A DNA stretch of 64,000 nucleotides from a bacterium 1XD42-76 (GTDB lineage: Bacteria > Bacillota > Clostridia > Lachnospirales > Lachnospiraceae), in contig QZDW01000002.1 of assembly GCA_009917545.1 (NCBI GenBank), forward strand, positions 226,921 through 290,920, read 5' to 3'. The notes under the pieces were generated by a model. That model worked only from the letters and a program-made list of their open reading frames with translations, searched no databases and had not been told where the DNA came from. The position numbers and the translations under genes are program-made. Each line of letters begins with the position of its first letter. Positions within the stretch are counted from its first letter, which is position 1. Positions 46,879 to 56,362 of the stretch are shown in pieces.

Positions 46879-48066
46879 TCAGCCTCCAAAAATCTCATCC
46901 AGCAGCCTCTTTGCCACATCCTCCTTGGACATCTTTGCCAGTTCGATCTCCTTCTCCTTCGTAATCAGTGTCACGACATTCGTATCCGTACCAAATCCCG
47001 CTCCCTCGACCTTCAGATTATTTGCCACAATCATATCCAGATTCTTCTTTTCCACCTTCTTACGGGAATTTTCCAGCATATGCTCCGTTTCCATCGAAAA
47101 CCCGCACAAAAACTGCCCCGGACGCCTGTGCTCCCCCAGCCACTTCAAAATATCGTCCGTCCTCTCCAGCTCGATTGCCATATCCCCGTCCTGCTTCTTT
47201 GTTTTCTCTGTCCCCACATGCTTTGGACGGTAATCCGCGACCGCTGCTGCTTTAATGATCGCATCCATCTCTCCGCTTATCGAGGTCACGGCCTCAAACA
47301 TCTCCCTTGCGCTCTCCACCCGCACCACATCAACGAACATGGGCGGATTCTCTGTTGCAGGCCCTGTCACCAGTGTCACCTTTGCCCCTCTCATGGCTGC
47401 CATTTTCGCGACCGCATAGCCCATCTTACCCGTAGAATGGTTCGTAATATAGCGCACCGGATCAATAGCCTCCCTGGTGGGACCTGCTGTCACAAGGATT
47501 TTTTTGTCCGCCAGATCCTTTTTACAGCGGATCTCCTTCAGGATATACTCCAGCAGTACCTCCGGCTCCGGCATTTTTCCGGCCCCGATATCCCCGCAGG
47601 CCAGATAGCCGTTTGCCGGGGAGATTACCTCCATCCCGTAATGCTCACAGAGCTTCAGATTGTCCTGGGTAACAGGATTCTCAAACATTCTCGTATTCAT
47701 GGCCGGGCTGATGATTTTCTTACATTCACAGGCCAGAATCGTCGTCGTCACCATATCGTCCGCCAGACCATGAGCGATCTTTGCGATTACATTGGCAGAC
47801 GCCGGAGCCACCAGTACCACATCCGCCTTCTTGGCGAGGGACACATGCTCCACGGAAAATTCAAAATTCCGGTCAAAGGTATCCACCAGACATTTGTTAC
47901 CAGTCAAGGTCTCAAAAGTAATGGGATTGATAAAATTGGTGGCATTTTTCGTCATCAGTACATGGATATCAGCCCTGAGTTTTTTTAACGCGCTTGCCAG
48001 ATATGCGATCTTATAGGCAGCAATACTGCCCGATAAGCACAAAAGTACTGTTTTTCCCTGCAGCAT
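46879..48066 (-). CDS. coaBC: Bifunctional phosphopantothenoylcysteine decarboxylase/synthetase
   Basis: Two CoA-synthesis steps. Residues 1-185 are the flavin-dependent CoaC part (GSIAAYKIA, catalytic His in EHVSLAKKADV, PAMNTRMF, and the ACGDIGAGKMPEP flap with catalytic Cys). Residues 190-395 are the CTP-dependent CoaB part (VTAGPTREAIDPVRYITNHS, GFSMETE). Start at 48066 after CGGAGG. It is divergent from coaX, so the two CoA genes share a 124-bp promoter region. Confidence 0.97.
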   Translation of the reverse strand: MLQGKTVLLCLSGSIAAYKIAYLASALKKLRADIHVLMTKNATNFINPITFETLTGNKCLVDTFDRNFEFSVEHVSLAKKADVVLVAPASANVIAKIAHGLADDMVTTTILACECKKIISPAMNTRMFENPVTQDNLKLCEHYGMEVISPANGYLACGDIGAGKMPEPEVLLEYILKEIRCKKDLADKKILVTAGPTREAIDPVRYITNHSTGKMGYAVAKMAAMRGAKVTLVTGPATENPPMFVDVVRVESAREMFEAVTSISGEMDAIIKAAAVADYRPKHVGTEKTKKQDGDMAIELERTDDILKWLGEHRRPGQFLCGFSMETEHMLENSRKKVEKKNLDMIVANNLKVEGAGFGTDTNVVTLITKEKEIELAKMSKEDVAKRLLDEIFGG

Positions 48067-48190
48067 TATGAAATCCTCCGTTGTAATTATTAAAAAAATA
48101 TGATAAGATAGCTCCTGGTTTTTGATTACAGCATCACATTCATTTGGTTATTATAGCACTTACCAGTCAAATGTGGAAGGAGTTTTCTCT

Positions 48191-48967
48191 ATGATTTTAG
48201 CGATTGATATGGGAAACAGCAATATCGTCGTCGGCGGAATCGACGAGCAGAAAACGTATTTTGAAGAACGCATTACAACAGACGACCGCAAAACGAGCCT
48301 GGAATATGCAATCGTGCTCAAAAACATTCTGGAAATACATAAAGTAAAGCGGACAGATATCGAAGGGACCATCATTTCCTCGGTCGTTCCCCCGTTAAAT
48401 GCCCCCCTCTCTTCTGCCGTAAAAAAGATCACCGGCAGAAGGCCCCTTATAGTCGGATCCGGCATGAAAACCGGGTTAAATATCAAGATGGATAATCCCA
48501 AGGCTGTAGGCAGTGACCGTATCGTGGCTGCGGTAGCTGCGATTGCCCAGTATGAGGGGCCGATCATCGTAATCGACATGGGGACCGCCACCACCCTGGA
48601 CGTCGTGGACCGGGCGGGCTGCTATATCGGCGGCGTAATTCTGCCGGGCGTCAACGTATCCCTCAACTCCCTTGTCAGCAATACGGCTCAGCTACCCAGA
48701 ATCAATCTCGATGTTCCGAAACGTGTAATCGGTAAAAATACAGTCGAATGTATCCGCAATGGTATCATGTACGGAAATGCCGCCACGCTGGACGGCATTA
48801 TCGAACGTATGGAGGACGAGATGGGAGAAAAAGCAACCCTCATCTCTACCGGCGGCATGGCGCGCTTTATCACGCCCTTGTGCCACCATACCATCAAATA
48901 TGACCCGGATCTGCTGATCCGGGGACTTTTAATCCTTTATCGTCTGAACACGATGCCGCAGGCATAA
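48191..48967 (+). CDS. coaX: Type III pantothenate kinase
   Basis: First step of CoA synthesis. The ATG at 48191 follows GGAAGGAG and gives MILAIDMGNSN, the ATP-phosphate motif. 258 residues; GSDRIVAAVAA and IVIDMGTATTLDVVD are the ASKHA-fold motifs, and GGVILPGVN is substrate-side. Upstream in-frame ATGs are unsupported. A hairpin with GCCAGGG/CCCTGGC arms (48981-49003) follows but lacks a T run. Confidence 0.96.
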   Translation: MILAIDMGNSNIVVGGIDEQKTYFEERITTDDRKTSLEYAIVLKNILEIHKVKRTDIEGTIISSVVPPLNAPLSSAVKKITGRRPLIVGSGMKTGLNIKMDNPKAVGSDRIVAAVAAIAQYEGPIIVIDMGTATTLDVVDRAGCYIGGVILPGVNVSLNSLVSNTAQLPRINLDVPKRVIGKNTVECIRNGIMYGNAATLDGIIERMEDEMGEKATLISTGGMARFITPLCHHTIKYDPDLLIRGLLILYRLNTMPQA

Positions 48968-49198
48968 CACACGATGCCTAGCCAGGGGCGTTTCCGCCCT
49001 GGCCGGAAAATAAAAAACACGACAAGACATTACGCCCGTTCAAAATCCATTGAGCGGGCTGTGGAATAGTGCGCCTGTAAATATGCTGCGGAATACTGCA
49101 ATCTTGTCATCCATACGGCGGCATGCAAAGACAGCCCACCCAGTTTACCAGAGCAGGACAACGGCAGAACGTTTTGCGAAATATTCAAAAGGCATTTT

Positions 49199-49270
49199 AC
49201 TGTAAAAGTCCCATCGCCGCAGGCAATCTACGTTCAGGGATGCCAAATGCGCCTGAGCAGCCTCATTTCG
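49199..49270 (+). repeat. Dispersed structured repeat, degenerate copy E
   Basis: ACTGTAAAAGTCCCATCGCC, GTTCAGGGATGCCAAATGCG and CCTGAGCAGCCTCATTTCG correspond to the first two thirds of the repeat, with substitutions in the outer stem. The remainder of 48968-49430 has no gene that I can support. Confidence 0.7.
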
Positions 49271-49430
49271 ATATACCGGTATCTTTTCATTTTACCATGA
49301 GCCGTCCCCAATAACAAGGCACCTGAAATGAGATCAAAAGGGGGATTCTGCGTTTACACGCAGCAAAAATCAGCGCAGGAAACATCATAATAAAAAAATT
49401 ATAACATTTCCTATAATTAGAAATCCCCCT

Positions 49431-52400
49431 TCAAATCCGGTACAGCTTCTCGAAATACCGGATTAGAATCTCCTTGATATGGTGATAGCGCCTGGCATAC
49501 GTATTCTCAATCCGTATCAGCTCAAATCCATGCTGCCTGCATATCTCCTGCTTTTTCTGATCCCTGACCTGTACCACCCGGTCCTCCTCGTGCTCCTTGC
49601 CGTCCAGCTCAATTGCCAGAATCGGGATCTCCTGCCTGTCCCTCGTTCTCTCAAAGACTACGAAGTCAAACCGGCCGCTGTAAAACAGATCCGGATTCAC
49701 CTCCGAATCCCGAAACACCTTGGAAATGCCAACTTCACGATGGATGACGCATCTGCGGCCCCCGTAAAGGATATTATCCAGAGCGTGGTTCAGGTTTTCC
49801 AGAAACGCTGCCTCCGTCTCACTGCTATAGGGCTTCACCCCCAGAGCCCTCGAAGCCACTTCCTTGGGCGTCACTTTGGACACGCCCTTTGTTCTCGCGT
49901 ATTCCACCAGCTCGAACAGGTCGTCCCTCTCATCGGGATCCCTCAGCCGTTCCATATTCCTGACACTCCCCAGAATTACCAGCTGGCTCCTGGCTCTGGA
50001 TGTGGCGACGTTAATCAGCTCTTTATTATTCTTAAGCCACTGGTAGGTCCCCCGGTAGCTCTGATCGGTCAGCGCCGTCGAAAACAGGATGATGTCTTTC
50101 TCATCCCCCTGAAATGCGTGAACCGTGCCGCAGGTTACATCCGTAAATCCACGTTCCTTCAGGATCTCTTCCAAGTATTCCTTTTGGTTGACGAACGGCG
50201 TGATTACGCCGATCTTCTCATCCCGGTGTCCGGCCACATAATCCGCTACGGCCTGCGCCTCCGCGGGAGCCGTATTTCTTCCCAGCGCCCGGTTCTCTCC
50301 CATCTCGATATATACGAGTGGTTCCTCGGATCGGCTTTTCGTCATAATATTTAGTTTATTATTGTAATATTTACGGTTATTGAAATCAATAATCTTTCTG
50401 TCGCACCGGTAATGGTAGCTCAATAAGATCTCGTCGCTGACCGAATCGCTCGCCAGATACGTCTTGTAGAAGGAATTTTCCAGATAATCATATTCCTTTG
50501 ACACCGAATAATGCTTCCGCAGGATCTGATTATCTTTCGGATCCACGAGGATTACCGGGTTTAACTGCTGGGGATCCCCCACCAGAAGGAGATTTTCCCC
50601 GCGGATCGCGGCGACGAGCCCCACTGCCAGATTGCACTGGCTGGCCTCATCCATGATTACCATATCGAAACTGGGCCTGGGATCCCCCAGCTTATGTGAC
50701 GAAATGCAGGTCGTGGCAATCACCGGGAATATGCGCTGCAGCTTCTTAAGGTTTCCGTCCTCTTTCAGATACTGCTCAAATTCCCTGAGCTGAAGTTCTT
50801 TATTCTCCATGAAAACGATCTTCCGGAGCGCCGCATTTCTGGGCTCGTCAAGCCGCTTAATATAATTGGCCGACGTATAGAAAAGATATCTGGAAAATTC
50901 TTCGATATCTACGGACAATACTGCCAGCGCTTCCTCATCCGTAACGCTGCCGATCATTTTAAGCCTCTCCGTCACCTCGTAAAGCTGGCGTCCCTGAAGC
51001 TCTGTGGTAAAGGTCATCTGATGATTCGACTGGATCAGCTTTTCCAGCGTCTCCTTCCTCTCCGTCAAATCAAGAAACTCCTCATGGCGTTTTAAAAGGG
51101 CCGTCAGCCGTTTCGTCTGCCGGATCTGATCATCCTTATTCCTCTCCAGCGTTTTGGGAAATACTTTGACGCTCTTGATCCGCTCATAGAGAGCCCGGAT
51201 ATATTTGAGCGCTTCGGCATCCCTCTCCCTGCTCCCCAGACGCAGGATCGGGAACGGGATCCGCTGCCCCTGATATGTGAGTCCGGTCATAACTTCAAAC
51301 ACACTGTCAATCGGATGATTGTTGTAAGACACGAACAGCACCGTGCGTCCGTTAAAAAACGCGGTGGAAATCGTATTGACAATCGTGTTGGTCTTACCGG
51401 TGCCGGGAGGGCCCTGGACATAGGCCAGAGGATATTTCATCGCATTGTGGATGGCAAGGAGCTGATCCAGATTCACCCTGTTATTGACAAGCATAATCGG
51501 GTATTCCTTGCGCCTGTCCGGCCTTCCTAAAAGGTCTCCGAAAAACGCCCGGATGGGATAGGTCGCCTGTCCCTTGTCGTACATGTCCACAATCGCCTTA
51601 TACTCCCTGTTCAGGTCAATGTGAAGCAGCCCTTCGATCGCGATCAGGTACGGCATATCGTCCACACCGCGAAGCTGGCGGTTGGAAGTCGTAATCCGGT
51701 CTTTAATCAATTCCTGATTCCCCTCAAAATCGTCTAAAAGGGCGTAATCCTCTGCCTCCAGAAATTTCCGGATACTCATCCGTTCCCCATCCACCGTAAA
51801 TTCCCTGCAGACGGTAATCTCCTCAGAAGGCGTTAAGCATCTGGTACGCACATCCAGCTTAAGTACCCGGCAGGCCAGTACATACAGCCCCTTTCTCGTA
51901 TGGATGCTCAGGACATTCATCGCCAGGCGCCTGATTTTTAAGGCAGAGGCTGGGGCAGACTGAGGGGATAATGTATCCTCCGCGTATCGTCCACCTTCTG
52001 ACGCCCTCTGACGCTCCGATTTTCTCTGGAACTCCCTCACGATCTTTGCGAATTGTTCCGCATCCAGCTGATATACCCCCTCGCGGAAAGAATCCGCGTC
52101 CAGATAGCGGATCAGGCCATAGTCCGTCTTATACGGAGTGGTATCCAGACGGCTGCAGTCCAGCAGATAGTTTAATACCTTAAGATTCGAGACATGGGAA
52201 AACAGCGTCCGGTATTTTTCCGGATGATATCGGATATCATCGACCAGTGCTTCATTCTTTTTGTAATACGAACCCTCGATCACGCAGCTTGACAAAATGG
52301 AATCAATGTAGAGAGACAGCTCTCTTAACGTGTGCCGGACCAGATGGAACCCGTCCACGATTAACATGCGCCTGGGCACATGGATCTCTTTAACGGCAAT

Positions 52401-52499
52401 CCAATAGCTGGTAATATCCTGGCCTTTGTTTTTGTATTGGATACTCAGCCAGCATCCTTCGTGGATGGACTGAAAAATGTCTCTGCATACTTGATCCAT
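49431..52499 (-). CDS. Superfamily 1 helicase with C-terminal nuclease-like (DUF2726-type) domain
   Basis: About 1022 residues from the ATG at 52499, nine bases after AAAGGA; an upstream ATG in the same frame lacks a signal. Helicase motifs: Walker A VQGPPGTGKTNTI, Walker B DEASQCN, LLVGDPQQLNPVI, then TVHAFQGDEKDIIL and VATSRARSQL, the Upf1/SMUBP2 pattern. The insert near 470-560 is helical. The last ~110 residues hold a restriction-endonuclease-like fold, with GRFDFVVFE and IPILAIELDGKEH resembling the D-x(n)-E-x-D/K site, then RIEN. Substrate (DNA or RNA) and role (repair or defence) are not known. It diverges from sigG. Confidence 0.88.
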   Translation of the reverse strand: MDQVCRDIFQSIHEGCWLSIQYKNKGQDITSYWIAVKEIHVPRRMLIVDGFHLVRHTLRELSLYIDSILSSCVIEGSYYKKNEALVDDIRYHPEKYRTLFSHVSNLKVLNYLLDCSRLDTTPYKTDYGLIRYLDADSFREGVYQLDAEQFAKIVREFQRKSERQRASEGGRYAEDTLSPQSAPASALKIRRLAMNVLSIHTRKGLYVLACRVLKLDVRTRCLTPSEEITVCREFTVDGERMSIRKFLEAEDYALLDDFEGNQELIKDRITTSNRQLRGVDDMPYLIAIEGLLHIDLNREYKAIVDMYDKGQATYPIRAFFGDLLGRPDRRKEYPIMLVNNRVNLDQLLAIHNAMKYPLAYVQGPPGTGKTNTIVNTISTAFFNGRTVLFVSYNNHPIDSVFEVMTGLTYQGQRIPFPILRLGSRERDAEALKYIRALYERIKSVKVFPKTLERNKDDQIRQTKRLTALLKRHEEFLDLTERKETLEKLIQSNHQMTFTTELQGRQLYEVTERLKMIGSVTDEEALAVLSVDIEEFSRYLFYTSANYIKRLDEPRNAALRKIVFMENKELQLREFEQYLKEDGNLKKLQRIFPVIATTCISSHKLGDPRPSFDMVIMDEASQCNLAVGLVAAIRGENLLLVGDPQQLNPVILVDPKDNQILRKHYSVSKEYDYLENSFYKTYLASDSVSDEILLSYHYRCDRKIIDFNNRKYYNNKLNIMTKSRSEEPLVYIEMGENRALGRNTAPAEAQAVADYVAGHRDEKIGVITPFVNQKEYLEEILKERGFTDVTCGTVHAFQGDEKDIILFSTALTDQSYRGTYQWLKNNKELINVATSRARSQLVILGSVRNMERLRDPDERDDLFELVEYARTKGVSKVTPKEVASRALGVKPYSSETEAAFLENLNHALDNILYGGRRCVIHREVGISKVFRDSEVNPDLFYSGRFDFVVFERTRDRQEIPILAIELDGKEHEEDRVVQVRDQKKQEICRQHGFELIRIENTYARRYHHIKEILIRYFEKLYRI

Positions 52500-52759
52500 A
52501 ACACGGTTTCCTTTGATCTGCATCATGATTTGGCAACAGGGATTTGACTGTCTTTTGCACCTATTTTACCATAAATTGGGGAGGGATTCAATGTTTCCGT
52601 CCCCGGGTACACAAGCAGCCCTTCTTTCGGCTTTCGCAAAAGATCAGGGAAGGGATGCCGGACAGTCACAGGAAATTTTTTTCAATTATCGACCGCATAA
52701 ATCCCTTCAAATCCGTACATCATTCTTGTATAACACTGAATCATGCGGAGGTAAGGGAT

Positions 52760-53536
52760 ATGTCCGGTTATAAGGTTGAGATCTGCGGCGTGAATACGGC
52801 AAAACTGCCATTACTTACCACGGAAGAGAAAGAAGAATTATTTAAACGGATTCTGGCCGGGGACAAGCAGGCCAGAGAGGATTATATCAAAGGCAATCTG
52901 AGACTGGTTTTAAGCGTCATCCAGCGCTTTTCGAGCAGTAATGAAAATGTGGACGACCTGTTCCAGATCGGCTGCATCGGCTTAATCAAAGCCATTGACA
53001 ATTTCGATATCACACAAAATGTAAAATTTTCCACCTACGCCGTACCCATGATCCTCGGCGAGGTCAGGCGGTACTTACGTGACAACAATTCCATCCGTGT
53101 GAGCCGTTCCCTGAGAGATACGGCCTATAAAGCCATCTACGCCCGTGAAAGCCTGATGAAAAAGAATCAGAAGGAACCGACCATCCTGGAAATCGCGAAC
53201 GAGGTCGGTATCAGCAAGGAGGAAATCACCTATGCGATGGATGCCATCCAGAGCCCGGTGAGCCTCTATGAGCCGGTTTACACGGACGGCGGCGACCCGC
53301 TCTATGTCATGGACCAGATCAGCGATAAAAAAAACCGGGAAGAGAACTGGGTGGAGCAGCTCTCCCTGAGCGAAGCTATGAAGCGCCTGCCTGACCGGGA
53401 ACGCCATATCATTGATATGCGCTTCTTTGAAGGAAAAACGCAGACAGAAGTCGCGGAGGAAGTCGGCATCAGCCAGGCGCAGGTCTCGAGGCTGGAGAAG
53501 AATGCCTTAAAAACCATGAAAAACTATCTGAGCTGA
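52760..53536 (+). CDS. sigG: Forespore sigma factor SigG
   Basis: Late forespore sigma factor. The ATG at 52760 follows GGAGGTAAGGG; longer upstream extension is not supported. 258 residues, near the 260 of Bacillus. MSGYKVEICGVNTAKLPLLT is the conserved SigG N-terminus; region 2 has NVDDLFQIGCIGLIKAIDNF and VKFSTYAVPMILGEVRRYLR; region 4 ends with TEVAEEVGISQAQVSRLEK. No spoIIG genes are adjacent. It ends with a strong terminator. Confidence 0.96.
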   Translation: MSGYKVEICGVNTAKLPLLTTEEKEELFKRILAGDKQAREDYIKGNLRLVLSVIQRFSSSNENVDDLFQIGCIGLIKAIDNFDITQNVKFSTYAVPMILGEVRRYLRDNNSIRVSRSLRDTAYKAIYARESLMKKNQKEPTILEIANEVGISKEEITYAMDAIQSPVSLYEPVYTDGGDPLYVMDQISDKKNREENWVEQLSLSEAMKRLPDRERHIIDMRFFEGKTQTEVAEEVGISQAQVSRLEKNALKTMKNYLS

Positions 53537-53601
53537 GGAAATCTGCTGCGCAGCATGCAAAGAGTGACTGCCGCCGGCAACCTGATCCTATTCTGACACG
53601 T

Positions 53602-53651
53602 AAAATGTCCGGCCAGGGGCAGAGCTCCCTGAAGCCGGACATTTTCCTTTT
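53602..53651 (+). terminator. Intrinsic terminator after sigG
   Basis: AAAATGTCCGGC pairs with GCCGGACATTTT around an internal GGGGCAGAGCTCCC hairpin; CCTTTTG follows. Confidence 0.85.
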
Positions 53652-53654
53652 GTA

Positions 53655-53796
53655 TCCCGGTTCGTTATTTCCTGACGGTTCGTTATTTTTTGATCCGCTC
53701 TTTCTCTCTTAATCTGCTCTTTATTTCCTGATCTGCTTGGTACTTTTTGATCTGGTTTTTCTCTCTTAATCCGTTCTTTATCTCTTGTTCCGTTCT
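53655..53796 (+). repeat. T-rich degenerate short-unit repeat between sigG and gpmI
   Basis: Repeating blocks such as GTTCGTTATTT, TCCTGATCTGCT, TTTTTGATCTGG, CTCTCTTAATCCG and CCGTTCTTTATC occur about every 25 bp up to the gpmI stop. No coding frame is convincing. Confidence 0.6.
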
Positions 53797-55338
53797 TTAT
53801 CTTTTAATCAGCAGGGATTTCCCCGTCATCTCTTTTGGCTGCTCCATACCCATCAGTTCAATCAATGTAGGAGCGATATCTGCCAGGCATCCGCCCTCGC
53901 GGAGCGTATACCCCTCTCCTGCATTTACCAGGATAAACGGCACAGGATTCGTCGTATGGGCCGTAAACGGCTCACCTGTCGCGTAATCAACCAGCTGTTC
54001 CGCATTTCCGTGATCCGCACAGATAAAGAGCACACCGTCTGTCTCCTTTACCGCGTCCACTGCCTTCCCCACGCATGTATCCACTGCCTCGATGGCCTTT
54101 ACGGCCGCCGGCTCTACGCCGGTATGGCCGACCATGTCAGGGTTGGCAAAGTTAATGATAATGACGTCATATTTGCCGGAGCGGATGGCATCCACCAGCT
54201 TTTCGCACACCTCGGGCGCGCTCATCTGCGGCTGTAAATCATAGGTCGCGACCTTCGGGGATTTGACGAGGATCCTGTCCTCCCCCTCGTTTGGCTCCTC
54301 GATGCCGCCGTTAAAGAAAAACGTCACATGGGCGTACTTCTCTGTCTCCGCAATCCTGGCCTGCGTCTTGTGGTTAGCCGCCAGGAATTCTCCGAAGGTA
54401 TTGGTGATCGTCTCCTTGTGGAAGGCAACCCGCTTATTTTCAATCGTCTCGTCATAATCCGTAAAGCAGACGTAGACAAGCCCTTTCCTCTTCTCCCTCT
54501 CAAAGCCGGAAAATGCGTCGTCACAGAACGCACGTGTGATTTCTCTTGCGCGGTCCGGGCGGAAATTATAGAAAATGATGGAATCGTTATCCTGGATGCA
54601 GCCGATCGGCTGTCCATTCTCTGTCACTGCTGTCGGAATCATGAACTCATCCGTCTTGCCCTCGTCGTAGGAAGCCTGAATCGCCGCTGTCGCCGAGGGA
54701 TTATGGTTCCCTTCGCCCTCTGTCAGCGTGCGGTAGGCGAGTTCGACGCGGTCCCAGCGGTTGTCACGATCCATTGCATAATAGCGGCCCATCACGGAAG
54801 CGACCTTTCCTACTCCAAGCTGCGCCATCTTTTCCTCAAGCTGCGCGACGAAATCCTTTCCCGACATAGGAGGCGTGTCACGTCCGTCAAGGAAACAGTG
54901 TACAAATACCTTCTCAAGGCCGTTTCGCTTTGCAAGTTCTAAGAGGCCGTAAATGTGGGTATTGTGGCTGTGAACGCCTCCGTCCGATACCAGGCCGTAG
55001 AGATGCAGAGCCGAGCCATGTTTCTTACAGTTTGCAACCGCTGCCAGAAATTCCTCATTTTCAAAAAAATCCCCGTCGTCAATTGATTTGGAAATCCGTG
55101 TCAGTTCCTGGTATACGATGCGTCCGGCGCCCATATTGAGATGCCCCACCTCGGAATTTCCCATCTGCCCGTCCGGAAGACCCACGGCCAGGCCGCTGGC
55201 ATTTCCCTTTACGAACGGACATTCCTTCATCAGCCTGTCCATCACGGGAGTCTTCGCTTCATAGATCGCATTTCCTTTGTGCTCATCATTCAGGCCGTAG
55301 CCATCCAAAATCATTAATACCGTAGGTTTTCTGCTCAT
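53797..55338 (-). CDS. gpmI: Phosphoglycerate mutase, cofactor-independent
   Basis: Glycolytic interconversion of 3- and 2-phosphoglycerate with manganese. 513 residues: [11 protein letters not shown] and Ser62 in [45 protein letters not shown] segment [14 protein letters not shown], and [10 protein letters not shown] near the end. Start after AGGAGAAAAAGC. The enzyme depends on Mn and pH and is typical of spore-formers. Confidence 0.97.
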   Translation of the reverse strand: MSRKPTVLMILDGYGLNDEHKGNAIYEAKTPVMDRLMKECPFVKGNASGLAVGLPDGQMGNSEVGHLNMGAGRIVYQELTRISKSIDDGDFFENEEFLAAVANCKKHGSALHLYGLVSDGGVHSHNTHIYGLLELAKRNGLEKVFVHCFLDGRDTPPMSGKDFVAQLEEKMAQLGVGKVASVMGRYYAMDRDNRWDRVELAYRTLTEGEGNHNPSATAAIQASYDEGKTDEFMIPTAVTENGQPIGCIQDNDSIIFYNFRPDRAREITRAFCDDAFSGFEREKRKGLVYVCFTDYDETIENKRVAFHKETITNTFGEFLAANHKTQARIAETEKYAHVTFFFNGGIEEPNEGEDRILVKSPKVATYDLQPQMSAPEVCEKLVDAIRSGKYDVIIINFANPDMVGHTGVEPAAVKAIEAVDTCVGKAVDAVKETDGVLFICADHGNAEQLVDYATGEPFTAHTTNPVPFILVNAGEGYTLREGGCLADIAPTLIELMGMEQPKEMTGKSLLIKR

Positions 55339-55559
55339 TGCTTTTTCTCCTATCTCCTGACGCCGATGTAGCGGAATGATCTTCCTGTGCGTCAGGCTTT
55401 CCCTGACTGATATTATAGCAAAATATATTTTTTTTGTAAACTGCCGGAGGCCTGCTTCTGTGCCTGTAATATCAGTAAATCACACTTTGGGCCGCTTTTA
55501 CTTGCTTTTTTTAACCGCAGACAGTAAGATAAAGGAAAACCGGCCAAGGAGGCGAAGCT

Positions 55560-55967
55560 ATGAAAAAGGAAAATCTGGTCTGGCATGACCGAAAACGGAT
55601 CTGGTGCGGGCTGCCCTGGACTTTTACGCAGTACGGGCTGAGTGAGGACAGACTGTTTGTAGAGCATGGCTTTTTTAATGTAAAGGGCTATGAAGTACGG
55701 CTTTACCGGGTCCTCAACGTCAATATCTCGCGGAGTCTGATTCAGCGTCTGTTCGGCCTCGGAACGGTCCACCTTGATTCGACGGACCGGGATCTGAACT
55801 GCTTTGATATTGTAAATATCAAAAACAGTGAGAATGTAAAAGAACTGATCTCGGAATCCATTGAAAAGGAACGGCTCCGCAACCGCGTGAGTTCGCGGGA
55901 ATATATGACGGACGGGGAGCACGAGGAAGATACAGAGGAGCGTGAAGAACCGGAGGACACGGAATAG
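55560..55967 (+). CDS. Bacterial PH-domain (bPH2-like) protein
   Basis: 135 residues starting after GGAGGCGAAGCT. LVWHDRKRIWCGLPWTFTQY then LSEDRLFVEHGFFNVKGYEV and GLGTVHLDSTDRD match bPH2/YdbT-type PH folds. The last 30 residues are very acidic (GEHEEDTEEREEPEDTE). No membrane segment is evident. Function unknown. The reading frame at 55988-56365 that follows crosses a terminator and two repeats and is not a gene. Confidence 0.82.
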   Translation: MKKENLVWHDRKRIWCGLPWTFTQYGLSEDRLFVEHGFFNVKGYEVRLYRVLNVNISRSLIQRLFGLGTVHLDSTDRDLNCFDIVNIKNSENVKELISESIEKERLRNRVSSREYMTDGEHEEDTEEREEPEDTE

Positions 55968-56092
55968 TTCCCGGAGGATCCAGGAGCATGACAGAAACGT
56001 TTCGTGGTATCTCCAAAGGATGCAAGGATACATTAAAACATTCAGGAGGATATCCAAAGAATATAGCATCTTGTCCAGAGAACGCGGCAGAA

Positions 56093-56137
56093 GAACCGGC
56101 AGGTACAAATATGATGTATCTGCCGGTTCCTTTTTTC
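56093..56137 (+). terminator. Intrinsic terminator after PH-domain gene
   Basis: GAACCGGCAG pairs with CTGCCGGTTC around a 17-base loop, followed by CTTTTTTCT. Confidence 0.82.
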
Positions 56138-56147
56138 TATTGTCATA

Positions 56148-56241
56148 ACTATGAAAATCCGCCGCCGTTAGGCGGTATAAATTCAGGGATGCCAAATGTG
56201 CCGGAACTACTTTCATTCATGGTGGCGCGCTCACCTGTGGA
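56148..56241 (+). repeat. Dispersed structured repeat, copy F
   Basis: ACTATGAAAATCCGCCGCCG...GGCGG, AATTCAGG / CCGGAACT, ACTTTCATTCATGG, GCGCGCTCACCTG. It is followed 14 bp later by copy G in the same orientation; the final G-rich arm is truncated. Confidence 0.85.
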
Positions 56242-56254
56242 CTTTTCTTCTGAT

Positions 56255-56362
56255 TACTATGAAAGTCTCGCCGCCGTCAGGCGGCATAGATTCCGGTATG
56301 CCCAATGCGCCTGGATTACTTTCATTCATGGTGGTACGCTCACTCGTGGGCGCATGAAGGTT
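56255..56362 (+). repeat. Dispersed structured repeat, copy G
   Basis: Complete copy: ACTATGAAAGTCTCGCCGCC, GTCAGGCGGC, ATTCCGGTATGCCCAATGCG, ATTACTTTCATTCATGG, CGCTCACTCGTGGGCGC, ending on the last base of the SIS gene stop codon. F and G form a tandem pair. Confidence 0.87.

Noticed and set aside
48981..49003. Terminator after coaX
   Set aside because: The hairpin is good, but A residues follow it on the plus strand and no T run exists, so it does not fit an intrinsic terminator.
52544..52759. N-terminal extension of SigG
   Set aside because: The frame is open upstream, but SigG aligns from the ATG at 52760, which has GGAGG at the right distance.
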